From contig JAAYUD010000060.1 of NCBI GenBank assembly GCA_012517855.1, forward strand, positions 38,592 through 102,591: a DNA stretch of 64,000 nucleotides, given 5' to 3'. Made by a program: the position numbers and the translations under genes. The notes beneath the pieces were generated by a model. The model saw only the letters and a program-made list of their open reading frames with translations, was not told where the DNA came from and searched no databases. Below, in pieces: positions 1 to 8,956 of the stretch (the stretch's first letter is position 1; every line of letters begins with the position of its first letter). Origin of the DNA: Bacteroidales bacterium. Its GTDB lineage: Bacteria; Bacteroidota; Bacteroidia; Bacteroidales; Bacteroidaceae.

Positions 1-512
1 AGCGCTTTATTGCGCAATAGTCCCGTAAGGTCGCAATAGATGGAAGCCGTGACGAACGGGTGAGCTCCCAAATAGTTGTCGAGCAAGGCTACGTGTTCTT
101 TGCGCGATGAAGAGCTCGATCGGTTGAATTGCCATAACGCACGTTCGACCCTCGTATCTACTTTCTTGCGCAGCCATGCCGACGAGCGGAAATTTACATT
201 TGTTACCCGTATCGAGCCCGATCGTATTTCGTTGCGATCTGCTACGGCACGTGCTTTCAGTTTGGGCGAGAAATAACCTATATTACCCAGTTGCACGCTA
301 CATCCTTCTTGCAACGATCTCACCAACTCTTCTTCCAACATTGCCATCACCCCGATGACATCGCCTTTGGATAAGCCCGAACTACTCACTATGCGGTTTG
401 TAAGCATGTCGAAATCTATTTTGCCATTCGATTTCCATCGCACATATAGCCGCTCATCGTCTTTGCCGCCATTGGCAGGCGGTCGTTTGCCAAAATCGTA
501 AGTTACTCCCAT
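1..512 (-). CDS. HU-family DNA-binding protein, C-terminus off the window
   Basis: The reverse strand is open from an ATG at 512 to the window edge, about 170 codons. It begins MGVTYDFGKRPPANGGKDD and continues through DVIGVMAMLEEELVRSLQEG and VQLGNIGYFSPK, which has the helix-strand pattern of the HU/IHF-like domain common in Bacteroidota nucleoid proteins. In that family the N-terminal domain is followed by a small extra domain; the part after about residue 120 would be that tail. The product is probably a chromosome- or mobile-element-associated DNA-binding protein, with no specific target inferable. No stop codon is visible, so the real length is unknown. Faint forward-strand reading frames here are its shadows. 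Confidence 0.7.
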   Translation of the reverse strand, partial: MGVTYDFGKRPPANGGKDDERLYVRWKSNGKIDFDMLTNRIVSSSGLSKGDVIGVMAMLEEELVRSLQEGCSVQLGNIGYFSPKLKARAVADRNEIRSGSIRVTNVNFRSSAWLRKKVDTRVERALWQFNRSSSSSRKEHVALLDNYLGAHPFVTASIYCDLTGLLRNKA

Positions 513-767
513 GTTTTTATTTCTTTCTTTAGTTGCTTTGTTTTTCTTCTGTTAGGCCAAGCTATATGATGCTTAAGTCTAAGCTACAGCGTATTGAAGA
601 TTAATAATTTGGATGCTAATATACAACATATTTTTCATATATGCAATATGTATTTCACATATATATTCTTTATATTGTACATATAAAATATATAGGTATC
701 ACGTATGTGAAATATAAAAATATTTAGTATCAAAATTGTTATACGTACTTATCCGAGCGAATAATGT

Positions 768-775
768 TACCTTTG
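768..775 (+). promoter_or_regulatory. Putative -7 box TACCTTTG
   Basis: TACCTTTG matches the Bacteroidota -7 consensus TAnnTTTG. No TTG lies at the usual 17-23 bp upstream, so support is partial. It would drive transcription across the tiny reading frame at 914 towards the M1-like gene. Confidence 0.35.
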
Positions 776-913
776 ATGTGTGTTAGACAAAAGAATGAAA
801 ATGTAATATTCGTTTTTTTAAAAAAAAGTTCACTCTTTTTGCAACTTTTTCTCATTTCATCCGTCTAATAAGAAAGAGAGTATTTATTCAAAAACTAATA
901 AGGCAATTTTATT

Positions 914-973
914 ATGGGAAAAGTAATTACTGCATTGGTTATATTGGTATCTATTTGCATTATCATTTTATAA
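914..973 (+). CDS. Possible 19-residue hydrophobic peptide
   Basis: ATG at 914 opens a frame of 19 codons closed by TAA at 971-973, encoding MGKVITALVILVSICIIIL. After a short polar start it is entirely apolar and long enough to span a membrane once. An AAGG sits about 11 bp upstream of the ATG. Such tiny membrane peptides are common in Bacteroidota but this one matches no family I recognise, and the frame could be chance in AT-rich DNA. Confidence 0.2.
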   Translation: MGKVITALVILVSICIIIL

Positions 974-1103
974 TCAACTACTGGAGAGCAGTCTGAAGTT
1001 TACGAAACTTTCAGACACAGTGCCCCTTGCGTCTCACACCTTTCAGCGTATTAGTGGTTTCTAAACCATTAATAATATCGTTTTACACGCAATTTCGAAG
1101 AAG

Positions 1104-1775
1104 ATGATTTCCAAAAAGTTACTATTCAGTGCTGTATTTCTATCCGTTTTCAGTGCGGTAGGGCATAGCACAAGGTCGGTTGATTGTACCCAAAGGAAAC
1201 ATACTACTGCGGCTTTCGAGAAATATGCGGGTATGGAAGACAAACCGGCATTGATTACTTCTTCTTTCTATCTGGATTCGCGCATTTATTTCTACCTGAA
1301 TTATGGCAAAGCCGAACAGGCCTTGCGAATGCTCGAAACGGAATTGGGCGCGGACGTCTTTCAGAAATGTCTGCTTACGTTTATGGATAGTTGGAAATAC
1401 AAACATCCTACTCCTATCCACTTCTTCAATACATTCAATACGGTATCGAAGCGAAACCTCAATTGGTTTTGGAACGCTTGGTATTATCAAAACGGCGGAA
1501 TACCCGATATGGCTATTAAGGAAGTAAACAAAGATCACGCACATTACAAAATCATTGTCGTCAATCGTGGAGATCTGCCTCTTCCCATCGTATTATCTCT
1601 GTATAATGATCAGAAATTGGTTCGCACCATCACTCGGTCGGCAAGCAATTGGATAGAACATCCCGATGGCATTCTTATAGATTTCGATTCTGCTCAGAAA
1701 ATTACAAAGGTGGTGTTGGGTACTGACTATATACCCGATGCGAACCGGACCGATAATCTATACTTGCTTAAATAA
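1104..1775 (+). CDS. Secreted remnant of an M1-family aminopeptidase (C-terminal part only)
   Basis: The 223-residue product starts with a Sec-type signal peptide (MISKKLLFSAVFLSVFSAVG). From about residue 45 it resembles the region that follows the active site in M1 metallopeptidases: MEDKPALITSS, a tyrosine-rich segment, YGKAEQALRMLETELG, then WKYKHPTPIHFFNTF and NWFWNAWYY. The zinc-binding HExxH-18-E and the GAMEN exopeptidase loop are absent, so it cannot be a working peptidase. A signal peptide joined directly to the C-terminal part suggests an internal in-frame deletion in a full gene rather than a simple 5' truncation. The reading frame is intact, so a non-catalytic secreted protein is possible. 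AAGAAG directly before the ATG supports this start. It converges on ccsA with a 25-bp gap. Confidence 0.55.
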   Translation: MISKKLLFSAVFLSVFSAVGHSTRSVDCTQRKHTTAAFEKYAGMEDKPALITSSFYLDSRIYFYLNYGKAEQALRMLETELGADVFQKCLLTFMDSWKYKHPTPIHFFNTFNTVSKRNLNWFWNAWYYQNGGIPDMAIKEVNKDHAHYKIIVVNRGDLPLPIVLSLYNDQKLVRTITRSASNWIEHPDGILIDFDSAQKITKVVLGTDYIPDANRTDNLYLLK

Positions 1776-1800
1776 ATGGACGTCCGCTTGTGTCGCTCGG

Positions 1801-2583
1801 TTATTGAATTTGAGAGTAAGAATGGACACTTTGCTGAGAAGTGGAAAGATACGAGAACCCATACCAACACATCTGAAGTCCCAAGAAACCGATAATGACT
1901 AATAAGCAGGCGGTCTTGTGCCACGAAGCGTGAGTCTGCCTGATGTGAATATATATCATATAAATGGCCCATGTGATTGCCGCCCATGTCTCCTTAGGGT
2001 CCCAACTCCAATAGTCGCCCCACGCTTGCTTGGCCCAAACAGCTCCCGAAAGTATTCCAAAAGTGATGAGCGCAACACCTATATAGATTAGATTGTCCGT
2101 TGTGTGCAAAAGTGCTGTCTGCTGTTTGATCAGACTTGCTACGGCGGTAATGACGGCACAGCCCATAATGGCGTAGGCCAACATATATACGGCTACGTGC
2201 GGCACAAACCATGCGCTTTGCAGAGCGGGCATCATGCTTCGGTCGTGCAATTCGGGATGAATGATATTGATGATGCAGAAGACGGCCGATAAGACGGTAG
2301 TGAAAGACAATATCCATCTGAAATGCCAATGGCGGTAAATGATGAGTCCCACAATGATACTGAAGAGCGAGTACCACAATCGGGTTTCGCCCATCGTACG
2401 GAGTGGCGGACGTTGAAGCGAAAACCATAAGGCACCTACGAACGAAACCAATACGGCGATAGCACCCAATGTCAGTACGGTAGACCAGCAACGTTTGCTG
2501 CGAGGACGCCACGCAAGGGCTGCACCGACTGCCGATAACAGCATGGCAACTATGGCAAACAAATAAAAATTATTCCACAACAT
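1801..2583 (-). CDS. ccsA: Cytochrome c biogenesis protein CcsA (heme lyase subunit)
   Basis: A 260-residue polytopic membrane protein of the CcsA/CcmC/CcmF heme-handling family. The diagnostic tryptophan-rich loop WGDYWSWDPKETW lies near residues 187-199, where the family binds heme for export and attachment to apocytochrome c CXXCH motifs. Several hydrophobic segments surround it, and conserved histidines (HRSMMPALQSAW, HVAVYMLAYAI) lie on flanking loops. Its start overlaps the end of ccsB by 14 bp, indicating translational coupling, and the two products together form the System II cytochrome c synthase. In many Bacteroidales this pair follows nrfHA; no nitrite reductase genes are visible here. 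Confidence 0.85.
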   Translation of the reverse strand: MLWNNFYLFAIVAMLLSAVGAALAWRPRSKRCWSTVLTLGAIAVLVSFVGALWFSLQRPPLRTMGETRLWYSLFSIIVGLIIYRHWHFRWILSFTTVLSAVFCIINIIHPELHDRSMMPALQSAWFVPHVAVYMLAYAIMGCAVITAVASLIKQQTALLHTTDNLIYIGVALITFGILSGAVWAKQAWGDYWSWDPKETWAAITWAIYMIYIHIRQTHASWHKTACLLVIIGFLGLQMCWYGFSYLSTSQQSVHSYSQIQ

Positions 2584-3466
2584 CGTTCACCTCCTCTCCT
2601 GCTCTATGTTTGTTCGAGCCATGAATGAACAGCAACAATGCCCCCAATGCCATGCCTACGATACCTAGTAAAATAAGATAGTTCCAAGGCTGCACCACAC
2701 TTTCGAAAATGCAATAAGGAGATTGGTTGCCGCTCTCTACATCGTATCCTACCAAGTATATCTTTTCTTTCCACGAAACGGTATACGGTGTGTTTACTTC
2801 GATAGTGGCCGGCGAATGGTTGACCATTACTTCGGCCTTATAAGACGATGGAGTGCCATTGCGATAATAATCGACATGAAAAGAACGCAGGGTCAATCCG
2901 AAATCGAGTAATGCAGGTTGTGCGTCTACATCGTATCCCATTCGTTCGGGAATGTTTTTGTAGGCCATTATCCGATACTTATGTGTATCGGGTGCTCCAA
3001 AGAATAGAGCGAACAGCACAAGCCACAGTCCTATATGATTGAGAAGGAAGCGATATTGACACCATTTGTCTGTGGAGCGATGGCGCAGCACAACGAGTGT
3101 GAGGTTGGTCATTAACAGCAGTAAAATAGCAATGAATATCCACGATGTCGTAAAATGAAAGACTCCCAATCTGCTCCATAAGCTGTAAGTGTCGGTAGAT
3201 TGTTGCGGTACGAATCCGAGTACCAGACATCCGACAATGAAAAGGACGAGCGCCAGTATGCTACAGTCTCCTCCCGCCAATACTTTCATCCATTCGGTGT
3301 CTCCCCTTTTATGGTGCAGCAAATAAAGTATTCCCGTCCACACCATAGCAGCGGCTATATTGACAGGGAAAGCCAGAGCGTGCATTGGAAATCCACCGCT
3401 AGTAAGCTGTATGATAGCCGAAACGATGATGTATGCTCCGATATAGGTAAAGACTTTAAATTTCAT
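2570..3466 (-). CDS. ccsB: ResB-like cytochrome c biogenesis protein CcsB
   Basis: A 298-residue membrane protein, upstream partner of ccsA. The N-terminal half carries several transmembrane segments, including FTTSWIFIAILLLLMTNLTL. A large periplasmic part follows (about residues 165-255: DFGLTLRSFHVDYYRNG, YKAEVMVN, YTVSWKEKIYLVGYDV), then a last transmembrane helix near 257-285. The FxV(D)YYxNGxPSxYxxxV pattern in the periplasmic domain is typical of ResB proteins of Bacteroidota. With CcsA it should move heme across the membrane and present reduced apocytochrome. The promoter TACTTTTG (3499-3506, reverse strand) lies 33 bp before the ATG. Confidence 0.8.
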   Translation of the reverse strand: MKFKVFTYIGAYIIVSAIIQLTSGGFPMHALAFPVNIAAAMVWTGILYLLHHKRGDTEWMKVLAGGDCSILALVLFIVGCLVLGFVPQQSTDTYSLWSRLGVFHFTTSWIFIAILLLLMTNLTLVVLRHRSTDKWCQYRFLLNHIGLWLVLFALFFGAPDTHKYRIMAYKNIPERMGYDVDAQPALLDFGLTLRSFHVDYYRNGTPSSYKAEVMVNHSPATIEVNTPYTVSWKEKIYLVGYDVESGNQSPYCIFESVVQPWNYLILLGIVGMALGALLLFIHGSNKHRAGEEVNDVVE

Positions 3467-3498
3467 AGTCTCTCTAGTAAGTTCTTTTAGTTACGACG

Positions 3499-3506
3499 CA
3501 AAAGTA
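3499..3506 (-). promoter_or_regulatory. -7 box (TACTTTTG) for ccsBA
   Basis: On the reverse strand TACTTTTG fits TAnnTTTG and would start transcription about 25 nt before the ccsB ATG. Confidence 0.5.
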
Positions 3507-3826
3507 CATGAAATATCTGAGAGTTCGATGCTTTTTGCGGTTGTTGTTTCTGTCTCTTATACTTTGCACTTCTTTGTTTGAAAATATAATAATATCAATC
3601 CGATATATGAAATTTTATTATTATACACTTCATTTGCATTTCAATTCATTATAAAAAGAGCTGTTTTTTCTTTAGATTGTTACTTGGTGAAATTTGAACA
3701 ATAATCTTTTTGATAATTATTTATCTTTTATAACGCTTGTTTCATTTATTATTTATATCTTGCACCACCTTAAATAATGTCTGCCTTATGACAGTTTGAT
3801 AGTTTGAGTCCTTAAAGTATAATTGT
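3507..3826 (+). promoter_or_regulatory. AT-rich leader of the hut operon with a weak promoter near 3737-3763
   Basis: This 320-bp gap is strongly AT-rich and holds no gene. A TTG at 3737-3739 followed 15 bp later by TATATCTTGC (3755-3764) is the best promoter candidate; the -7 box lacks one T of the consensus and the spacing is short. A run of mixed hydrophobic-looking frames on both strands has no start or coding character. No riboswitch or operator is recognisable. Confidence 0.3.
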
Positions 3827-5815
3827 ATGATAAACATAACGTTAGAAAACACACTGCCCGAATATCCTTCTTTCGTAGAGGGCATTCGTCGCGCTCCCGA
3901 TCGTGGTTATACACTCAATTCGACACAGACCGTTACTGCTTTGAAGAACGCTTTGCGCTACATTCCTACTGAATTGCATGAGAAAATAGCTCCCGAATTT
4001 TTGGAAGAACTTCGTACTCGAGGAAGAATATATGGTTATCGCTTTCGTCCGCAAGGCGATTTGAAAGCGAAATCGATAGACGAATATCCCGGCAAATGTA
4101 TCGAAGGAAAGGCTTTTCAGGTGATGATTGACAATAATCTATGTTTTGATATAGCCCTCTATCCTTACGAGCTCGTCACTTATGGCGAGACGGGACAAGT
4201 GTGTCAAAACTGGATGCAGTATCGCCTTATAAAGAAATACTTGCAGGAACTGACTCAAGACCAAACGTTGGTTGTGGAGTCCGGTCATCCGTTGGGACTC
4301 TTTAAGTCGCGTCCCGAAGCTCCGAGAGTTATTATCACTAATGCATTAATGGTCGGTATGTTCGACAATCAGAAAGATTGGCATACGGCGATGCAGATGG
4401 GGGTGGCAAATTATGGGCAGATGACGGCGGGCGGATGGATGTATATTGGTCCGCAAGGAATTGTGCATGGGACTTTCAATACCTTATTAAATGCCGGTAG
4501 ACTGAAATTGGGCATTCCTCAAAGTGGTGATCTGCGCGGGCATTTGTTTGTATCTTCCGGTCTAGGCGGTATGAGCGGCGCTCAACCTAAGGCTGCCGAA
4601 ATAGCAGGCGCGGCCTGTATCATTGCCGAAGTAGACTTATCGCGTATAGAGACTCGCCACAAACAAGGATGGGTGAAACACATAACAGCCGACATGGCTG
4701 AGGCTTTCCGTTTGGCACACGAAGCGATGAAACGTGGCGAACCTTGCTCGGTAGCTTATCATGGTAATGTGGTGGACTTGTTGGAATATGCTGTGAAAGA
4801 AAACATCCGTATCGAACTCCTCTCCGACCAGACTTCGTGTCATGCTGTGTACGAAGGTGGTTATTGTCCGGTAGATCTGACTTTTGATGAACGCACTGCG
4901 ATGCTTCATCAAGATCCGGAGCATTTCTGTAAACTGGTAGATAAGTCTTTGCGCCGTCATTTTGACGTGATAAAGCAATTGGTGGCGAAAGGAACCTATT
5001 TCTTCGATTATGGTAATTCTTTCATGAAAGCTATTTATGATGCCGGAGTGACAGAGATTTCGCGCAATGGAGAAGATGAGAAAGATGGGTTTATATGGCC
5101 TAGCTACGTGGAAGATATTATGGGACCGGAATTGTTTGATTATGGATACGGTCCGTTCCGCTGGGTTTGTCTGAGTGGTAAACATGAAGATTTGATAAAA
5201 ACGGATCATGCTGCGATGGAATGTATTGATGTGAACCGTCGCGGACAAGATTTGGATAATTATAATTGGCTGCGGGATGCCGAAAAAAACAAGCTGGTGG
5301 TAGGTACTCAAGCTCGTATCTTATATCAAGATGCTGAGGGTAGAATGCGAATAGCGTTGCGTTTCAACGAAATGGTGCGCAAGGGCGAAGTCGGTCCTAT
5401 TATGTTGGGGCGAGATCATCATGATGTGAGCGGCACCGACTCTCCTTTCAGAGAAACATCCAACATAAAAGATGGCAGTAATGTAATGGCCGATATGGCA
5501 GTACAATGTTTTGCCGGCAATTGTGCTCGCGGCATGAGTTTGGTTGCACTTCACAATGGCGGCGGCGTAGGTATTGGAAAAGCAATCAATGGCGGCTTCG
5601 GTATGGTGTGCGACGGCAGTCAGCGTGTAGATGATACACTGCGGTCGGCTATGCTTTGGGATGTGATGGGTGGCGTAGCCCGTCGTTCGTGGGCCAGAAA
5701 TGAACATGCAATGGATACTAGTGCCGATTTTAATGAGACTCATGGCGATGTATATCATATAACGATGCCTTATGTTGCAGATGATGAGATGTTGAATAAA
5801 ATGGTTGGTAAATAA
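3827..5815 (+). CDS. hutU: Urocanate hydratase
   Basis: Cytosolic NAD+-dependent enzyme that adds water to urocanate to give 4-imidazolone-5-propionate, the second step of histidine breakdown. The 662-residue product carries the NAD-binding segment GLGGMSGAQPKAAEIAGA at about residues 245-262 and the active-site region FRWVCLSGKHEDLIKTD at about 443-459. At 662 residues it is about 100 longer than the classical 555-residue enzyme of Pseudomonas and Bacillus; this longer form is usual in Bacteroidota. It is the first gene of the operon, 24 bp before ftcD. Nothing suggests loss of function. Confidence 0.95.
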   Translation: MINITLENTLPEYPSFVEGIRRAPDRGYTLNSTQTVTALKNALRYIPTELHEKIAPEFLEELRTRGRIYGYRFRPQGDLKAKSIDEYPGKCIEGKAFQVMIDNNLCFDIALYPYELVTYGETGQVCQNWMQYRLIKKYLQELTQDQTLVVESGHPLGLFKSRPEAPRVIITNALMVGMFDNQKDWHTAMQMGVANYGQMTAGGWMYIGPQGIVHGTFNTLLNAGRLKLGIPQSGDLRGHLFVSSGLGGMSGAQPKAAEIAGAACIIAEVDLSRIETRHKQGWVKHITADMAEAFRLAHEAMKRGEPCSVAYHGNVVDLLEYAVKENIRIELLSDQTSCHAVYEGGYCPVDLTFDERTAMLHQDPEHFCKLVDKSLRRHFDVIKQLVAKGTYFFDYGNSFMKAIYDAGVTEISRNGEDEKDGFIWPSYVEDIMGPELFDYGYGPFRWVCLSGKHEDLIKTDHAAMECIDVNRRGQDLDNYNWLRDAEKNKLVVGTQARILYQDAEGRMRIALRFNEMVRKGEVGPIMLGRDHHDVSGTDSPFRETSNIKDGSNVMADMAVQCFAGNCARGMSLVALHNGGGVGIGKAINGGFGMVCDGSQRVDDTLRSAMLWDVMGGVARRSWARNEHAMDTSADFNETHGDVYHITMPYVADDEMLNKMVGK

Positions 5816-5839
5816 TATTTAATAACTTGTTCTACTATT

Positions 5840-6742
5840 ATGAACTGGAATAAAATAGTTGAATGTGTCCCTAATTTCAGTGAAGGGCGCGATTTACAGA
5901 AAATAGATCAGATAGTTGCTCCTTTCCGTGCAAAAGAAGGCGTTAAACTGTTGGATTATAGCAACGACGCTAATCATAATCGTTTGGTCGTTACCGTTGT
6001 GGGCGAGCCCGAGGCTTTGCGCAATGCCGTATTGGAAGCAATAGGTGTTGCGGTAAAAATTATCGATTTAAATCATCATGAAGGGCAACATCCTAGAATG
6101 GGAGCCGTTGATGTAGTACCTTTTATTCCGATAAAGAATACTTCGATGGATGAGGCTATTGCATTGTCTAAAGAAGTTGGCGAAGAAGTTGCCCGAAGAT
6201 ACCAACTGCCCGTCTTTCTGTACGAAAAATCTGCTTCGGCCCCACATAGGGAAAATTTGGCGGCAATAAGGAAAGGTGAATTTGAGGGAATGGCAGAGAA
6301 AATAAAACAACCCGAATGGAAGCCCGACTTCGGTCCGGCAGAACGTCATCCGACAGCCGGTACGGTAGCTATCGGTGCCCGCATGCCGCTTGTGGCATAT
6401 AATATTAATTTGAATACGCCAAGTTTGGATATTGCCCACGGAATAGCAAAAAAGATCCGTTTCATCGGAGGTGGACTCCGATACTGCAAGGCAATGGGTG
6501 TAGAATTGAAAGATCGTGGCATCACACAGGTATCGATTAATATGACCGATTATACTAAAACGGCTTTGTATAGAGCGTTTGAACTTGTTCGAATTGAAGC
6601 TCGCCGTTATGGTGTCAGTATTGTAGGCAGTGAAATAGTGGGGCTTGTTCCGATGGAAGCATTGATTGACACCGCTTCTTACTATTTGGGACTTGAAAAT
6701 TTCTCTATGAAACAAGTGCTCGAAGCTCGAATGATGGAATAG
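5840..6742 (+). CDS. ftcD: Glutamate formimidoyltransferase
   Basis: A 300-residue stand-alone formiminotransferase domain. It moves the formimino group of N-formimino-L-glutamate to tetrahydrofolate, releasing glutamate. The start NWNKIVECVPNFSEGRD and the motif EGQHPRMGAVDVVPFIPI are family signatures; H84-type residues sit in the latter. In animals this domain is fused to a cyclodeaminase; here the cyclodeaminase is the separate fchA gene further down the same operon, so the two activities act in sequence as separate proteins. It lies between hutU and hutI, with 54 bp before the hutI start. Confidence 0.95.
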   Translation: MNWNKIVECVPNFSEGRDLQKIDQIVAPFRAKEGVKLLDYSNDANHNRLVVTVVGEPEALRNAVLEAIGVAVKIIDLNHHEGQHPRMGAVDVVPFIPIKNTSMDEAIALSKEVGEEVARRYQLPVFLYEKSASAPHRENLAAIRKGEFEGMAEKIKQPEWKPDFGPAERHPTAGTVAIGARMPLVAYNINLNTPSLDIAHGIAKKIRFIGGGLRYCKAMGVELKDRGITQVSINMTDYTKTALYRAFELVRIEARRYGVSIVGSEIVGLVPMEALIDTASYYLGLENFSMKQVLEARMME

Positions 6743-6796
6743 CTTTGTGCTATTTCAAATAATGATTTCAATATTATTCATTAATTGTATTGTAAG

Positions 6797-8050
6797 ATGA
6801 ACAATCTCATAATAACCAATGCTCGAATTGTCACTCCTATCGGCCACTCTGCCCGCAAGGGAAAAGAGATGTCGAAATTGCTTCTTATCGAAAGAGGTAC
6901 GATAGAAGTGAAAGATGGCATTATCGTATATGTGGGAGAAGAGAAAAAACATCTGGGAAATGATCAGATGAAAGATGTTCGTCACTATGATGCAAAAGGG
7001 CGTTGCCTACTTCCGGGGTTTGTAGATTCTCATACTCATTTTGTCTTTGGTGGCGAACGAGCTAAAGAATTTTCGTGGCGACTTGCAGGCGAAAGCTATA
7101 TGTCTATCATGAATAAGGGAGGTGGCATTGTCAATACGGTGAAGGCTACTCGAGCAATGGACTTCGATACCATGTACGACCGGGCTAATAAACTTCTTCG
7201 CAGAATGAGCCGAATGGGTATTACCACGGTGGAAGGGAAAAGTGGCTATGGCTTGGATTGCGATACGGAGTTGAAGCAATTGGAAGTTATGAAGAAGTTG
7301 AATGAGAAGCTTGACAAAAGAGTGGATATATCGGCAACTTTCTTGGGGGCCCATGCCATACCTGAAGAATATAAAGGCAAGTCGGACGAATATATTGATT
7401 TCTTGATTGAAGAGATGCTTCCTATTATCAAAAGGAAGAAGTTGGCTCAGTTTTGTGATGTATTTTGTGAAGAAGGAGTATTCTCTGTAGAACAATCGAG
7501 AAAGCTACTTACAGCAGCTAAGGAAGTTGGATTCGCATTGAAGATTCATGCCGATGAAATAGTTTCTTTGGGTGGCGCGGAATTGGCTGCCGAATTGGGG
7601 GCTGTGTCTGCCGATCATCTTCTTCACGCTTCTGACGCAGGTATTAAAGCAATGGCAGATAAGAATGTGATTGCTACCCTACTTCCTCTTACGGCTTTTG
7701 CTTTAAAAGAACAATATGCTCGTGGCAGAGAAATGATTGATGCGGGATGTGCCGTAGCCTTGGCTACAGATTTAAATCCGGGCAGTTGCTTTTCGGGATC
7801 TATCCCATTAACGATTGATTTGGCCTGCATTTATATGAAACTTTCTATCGAAGAAGCTATTACCGCACTGACGCTAAATGGTGCGGCGGCGATCAATAGT
7901 GCAGATAAAATAGGAAGTGTCGAAGTTGGCAAACAAGCCGATTTTGTTATTCTGGATTCTTCGGACTATCGTTATCTACCTTATTATATAGGGATGAATT
8001 GCGTGGGAACCGTTGTAAAGAATGGTAGAATCTACGAAATTGAGAACTGA
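6797..8050 (+). CDS. hutI: Imidazolonepropionase
   Basis: Metal-dependent amidohydrolase that opens the ring of 4-imidazolone-5-propionate to give N-formimino-L-glutamate. Metal ligands are visible in VDSHTHFVFGG (about residues 75-85), LKIHADE (about 249-255) and ATDLNPGS (about 323-330). I start the gene at the ATG at 6797 (MNNLIITNARIVTP), giving 417 residues; the longer frame would need a TTG at 6785 and adds only four residues that are not conserved. It ends the first half of the hut operon, followed by a 276-bp gap. Confidence 0.95.
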   Translation: MNNLIITNARIVTPIGHSARKGKEMSKLLLIERGTIEVKDGIIVYVGEEKKHLGNDQMKDVRHYDAKGRCLLPGFVDSHTHFVFGGERAKEFSWRLAGESYMSIMNKGGGIVNTVKATRAMDFDTMYDRANKLLRRMSRMGITTVEGKSGYGLDCDTELKQLEVMKKLNEKLDKRVDISATFLGAHAIPEEYKGKSDEYIDFLIEEMLPIIKRKKLAQFCDVFCEEGVFSVEQSRKLLTAAKEVGFALKIHADEIVSLGGAELAAELGAVSADHLLHASDAGIKAMADKNVIATLLPLTAFALKEQYARGREMIDAGCAVALATDLNPGSCFSGSIPLTIDLACIYMKLSIEEAITALTLNGAAAINSADKIGSVEVGKQADFVILDSSDYRYLPYYIGMNCVGTVVKNGRIYEIEN

Positions 8051-8326
8051 CAGAAACAATTTCTGTATATAACAGCAGATAAGTTGGTAAAATACTTTTG
8101 AAAAGAGATGATGTTACTATTTTCGTAATAAATAGAAATAAGCTGATGGATTATATTTACTTTATTCAAAGAGTGGTTCGTACCCGATACGCATAAACCT
8201 TTAGGCGTCAATTTGTTTTGGAAGTCGAAATGCAAAGCATTTCTTCTTTCTTCTTTCGAATAGATTTATTCGAAGACATTAAGGAGTAAAATAGAGTTTA
8301 TTTAATGACCCGTAAAACAAAAGTTT
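8051..8326 (+). promoter_or_regulatory. Hairpin-bearing gap between hutI and fchA
   Basis: Three short perfect hairpins are visible: CAGAAA/TTTCTG (8051-8065) just after the hutI stop, GAAATGC/GCATTTC (8227-8243, loop AAA) and TCGAATA/TATTCGA (8256-8273, loop GATT). The last two are separated by a pyrimidine run and lie 50-100 bp before fchA. They could be an attenuator, an RNA-processing site, or a weak terminator splitting the operon. No TAnnTTTG promoter box is evident on the forward strand. Confidence 0.35.
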
Positions 8327-8956
8327 ATGTTAGTAGATTTAAGTATCAAATCATTTTTAGATAAAGTAGCAGGTAAAGATCCTGTTCCCGGTGGAGGTAG
8401 TATAGCTGCATTAAACGGTGCTATTGCATCGTCGCTCGCTGCGATGGTAGCAGGACTCACTATAGGCAAGAAAGGATACGAAGAACAAACAGAGTTGATG
8501 AACGAAATCTCTTCTTTCATGCTAAAGTATCAATCCGAATTCGTTGCCGATATTGATCGTGACTCGGAGGCTTATGATAAAGTATTCGATTGTTTCAAAA
8601 TGCCCAAGGCAACACCGGAAGAAAAAAGTATTCGCAGTACTGCCATTCAGGAAGCTACAAAACATGCTGCAATGGTACCTATGCAGGTAGCTCGGAATGC
8701 TTATCATTTGATGGACTATATAGCTCAAGTTGCCCGTAGAGGAAACAATAATGCTGTAACCGATGCTTGTGTAGCCATGATGTCTGCTCGTTCGGCAGCA
8801 TTGGGTGCTCTGATGAATGTTCGTATTAATTTAGGTTCTCTGAAAGACAAAAAAGTTGTTGATAAGCTGCAAAACGAAGCAGATGATTTGGAGCAAAAGG
8901 TTTGTAGTAAAGAGAAAGAGCTTTTAGATGAAATTAATAAAACGTTACGGGTATGA
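8327..8956 (+). CDS. fchA: Formimidoyltetrahydrofolate cyclodeaminase
   Basis: A 209-residue all-helical protein of the FTCD cyclodeaminase/FchA family. It converts 5-formimino-THF to 5,10-methenyl-THF and ammonia, so one histidine carbon enters the folate pool. The glycine-rich segment VPGGGSIAALNGAIASSLAAMV at about residues 21-42 is the family signature, and NAVTDACVAMMSARSAALGA lies near 139-158. Its last codons overlap hutH by four bases (ATGA), so the two are translationally coupled. It completes the chemistry begun by ftcD. Confidence 0.92.
   Translation: MLVDLSIKSFLDKVAGKDPVPGGGSIAALNGAIASSLAAMVAGLTIGKKGYEEQTELMNEISSFMLKYQSEFVADIDRDSEAYDKVFDCFKMPKATPEEKSIRSTAIQEATKHAAMVPMQVARNAYHLMDYIAQVARRGNNNAVTDACVAMMSARSAALGALMNVRINLGSLKDKKVVDKLQNEADDLEQKVCSKEKELLDEINKTLRV

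Larger units (their letters stand above)
513..1103. other. AT-rich intergenic region with dyads, no clear gene
   Basis: This gap of about 590 bp separates the HU-like gene from the M1-like gene. It is rich in alternating AT. An inverted pair ATTTCACATA (652-661) and TATGTGAAAT (704-713) flanks 42 bp. Near 989-1012 an imperfect hairpin pairs CTGAA-GTTT with AAAC-TTTCAG, and near 1047-1072 a second pairs TGGTTT with AAACCA. A TACCTTTG -7 box and a 19-codon hydrophobic reading frame are listed separately. I see no RNA gene that I can name. Confidence 0.5.

Noticed and set aside
8032..8235. 67-codon reverse frame between hutI and fchA
   Set aside because: It overlaps the end of hutI and the hairpin region and has no start context or family resemblance.
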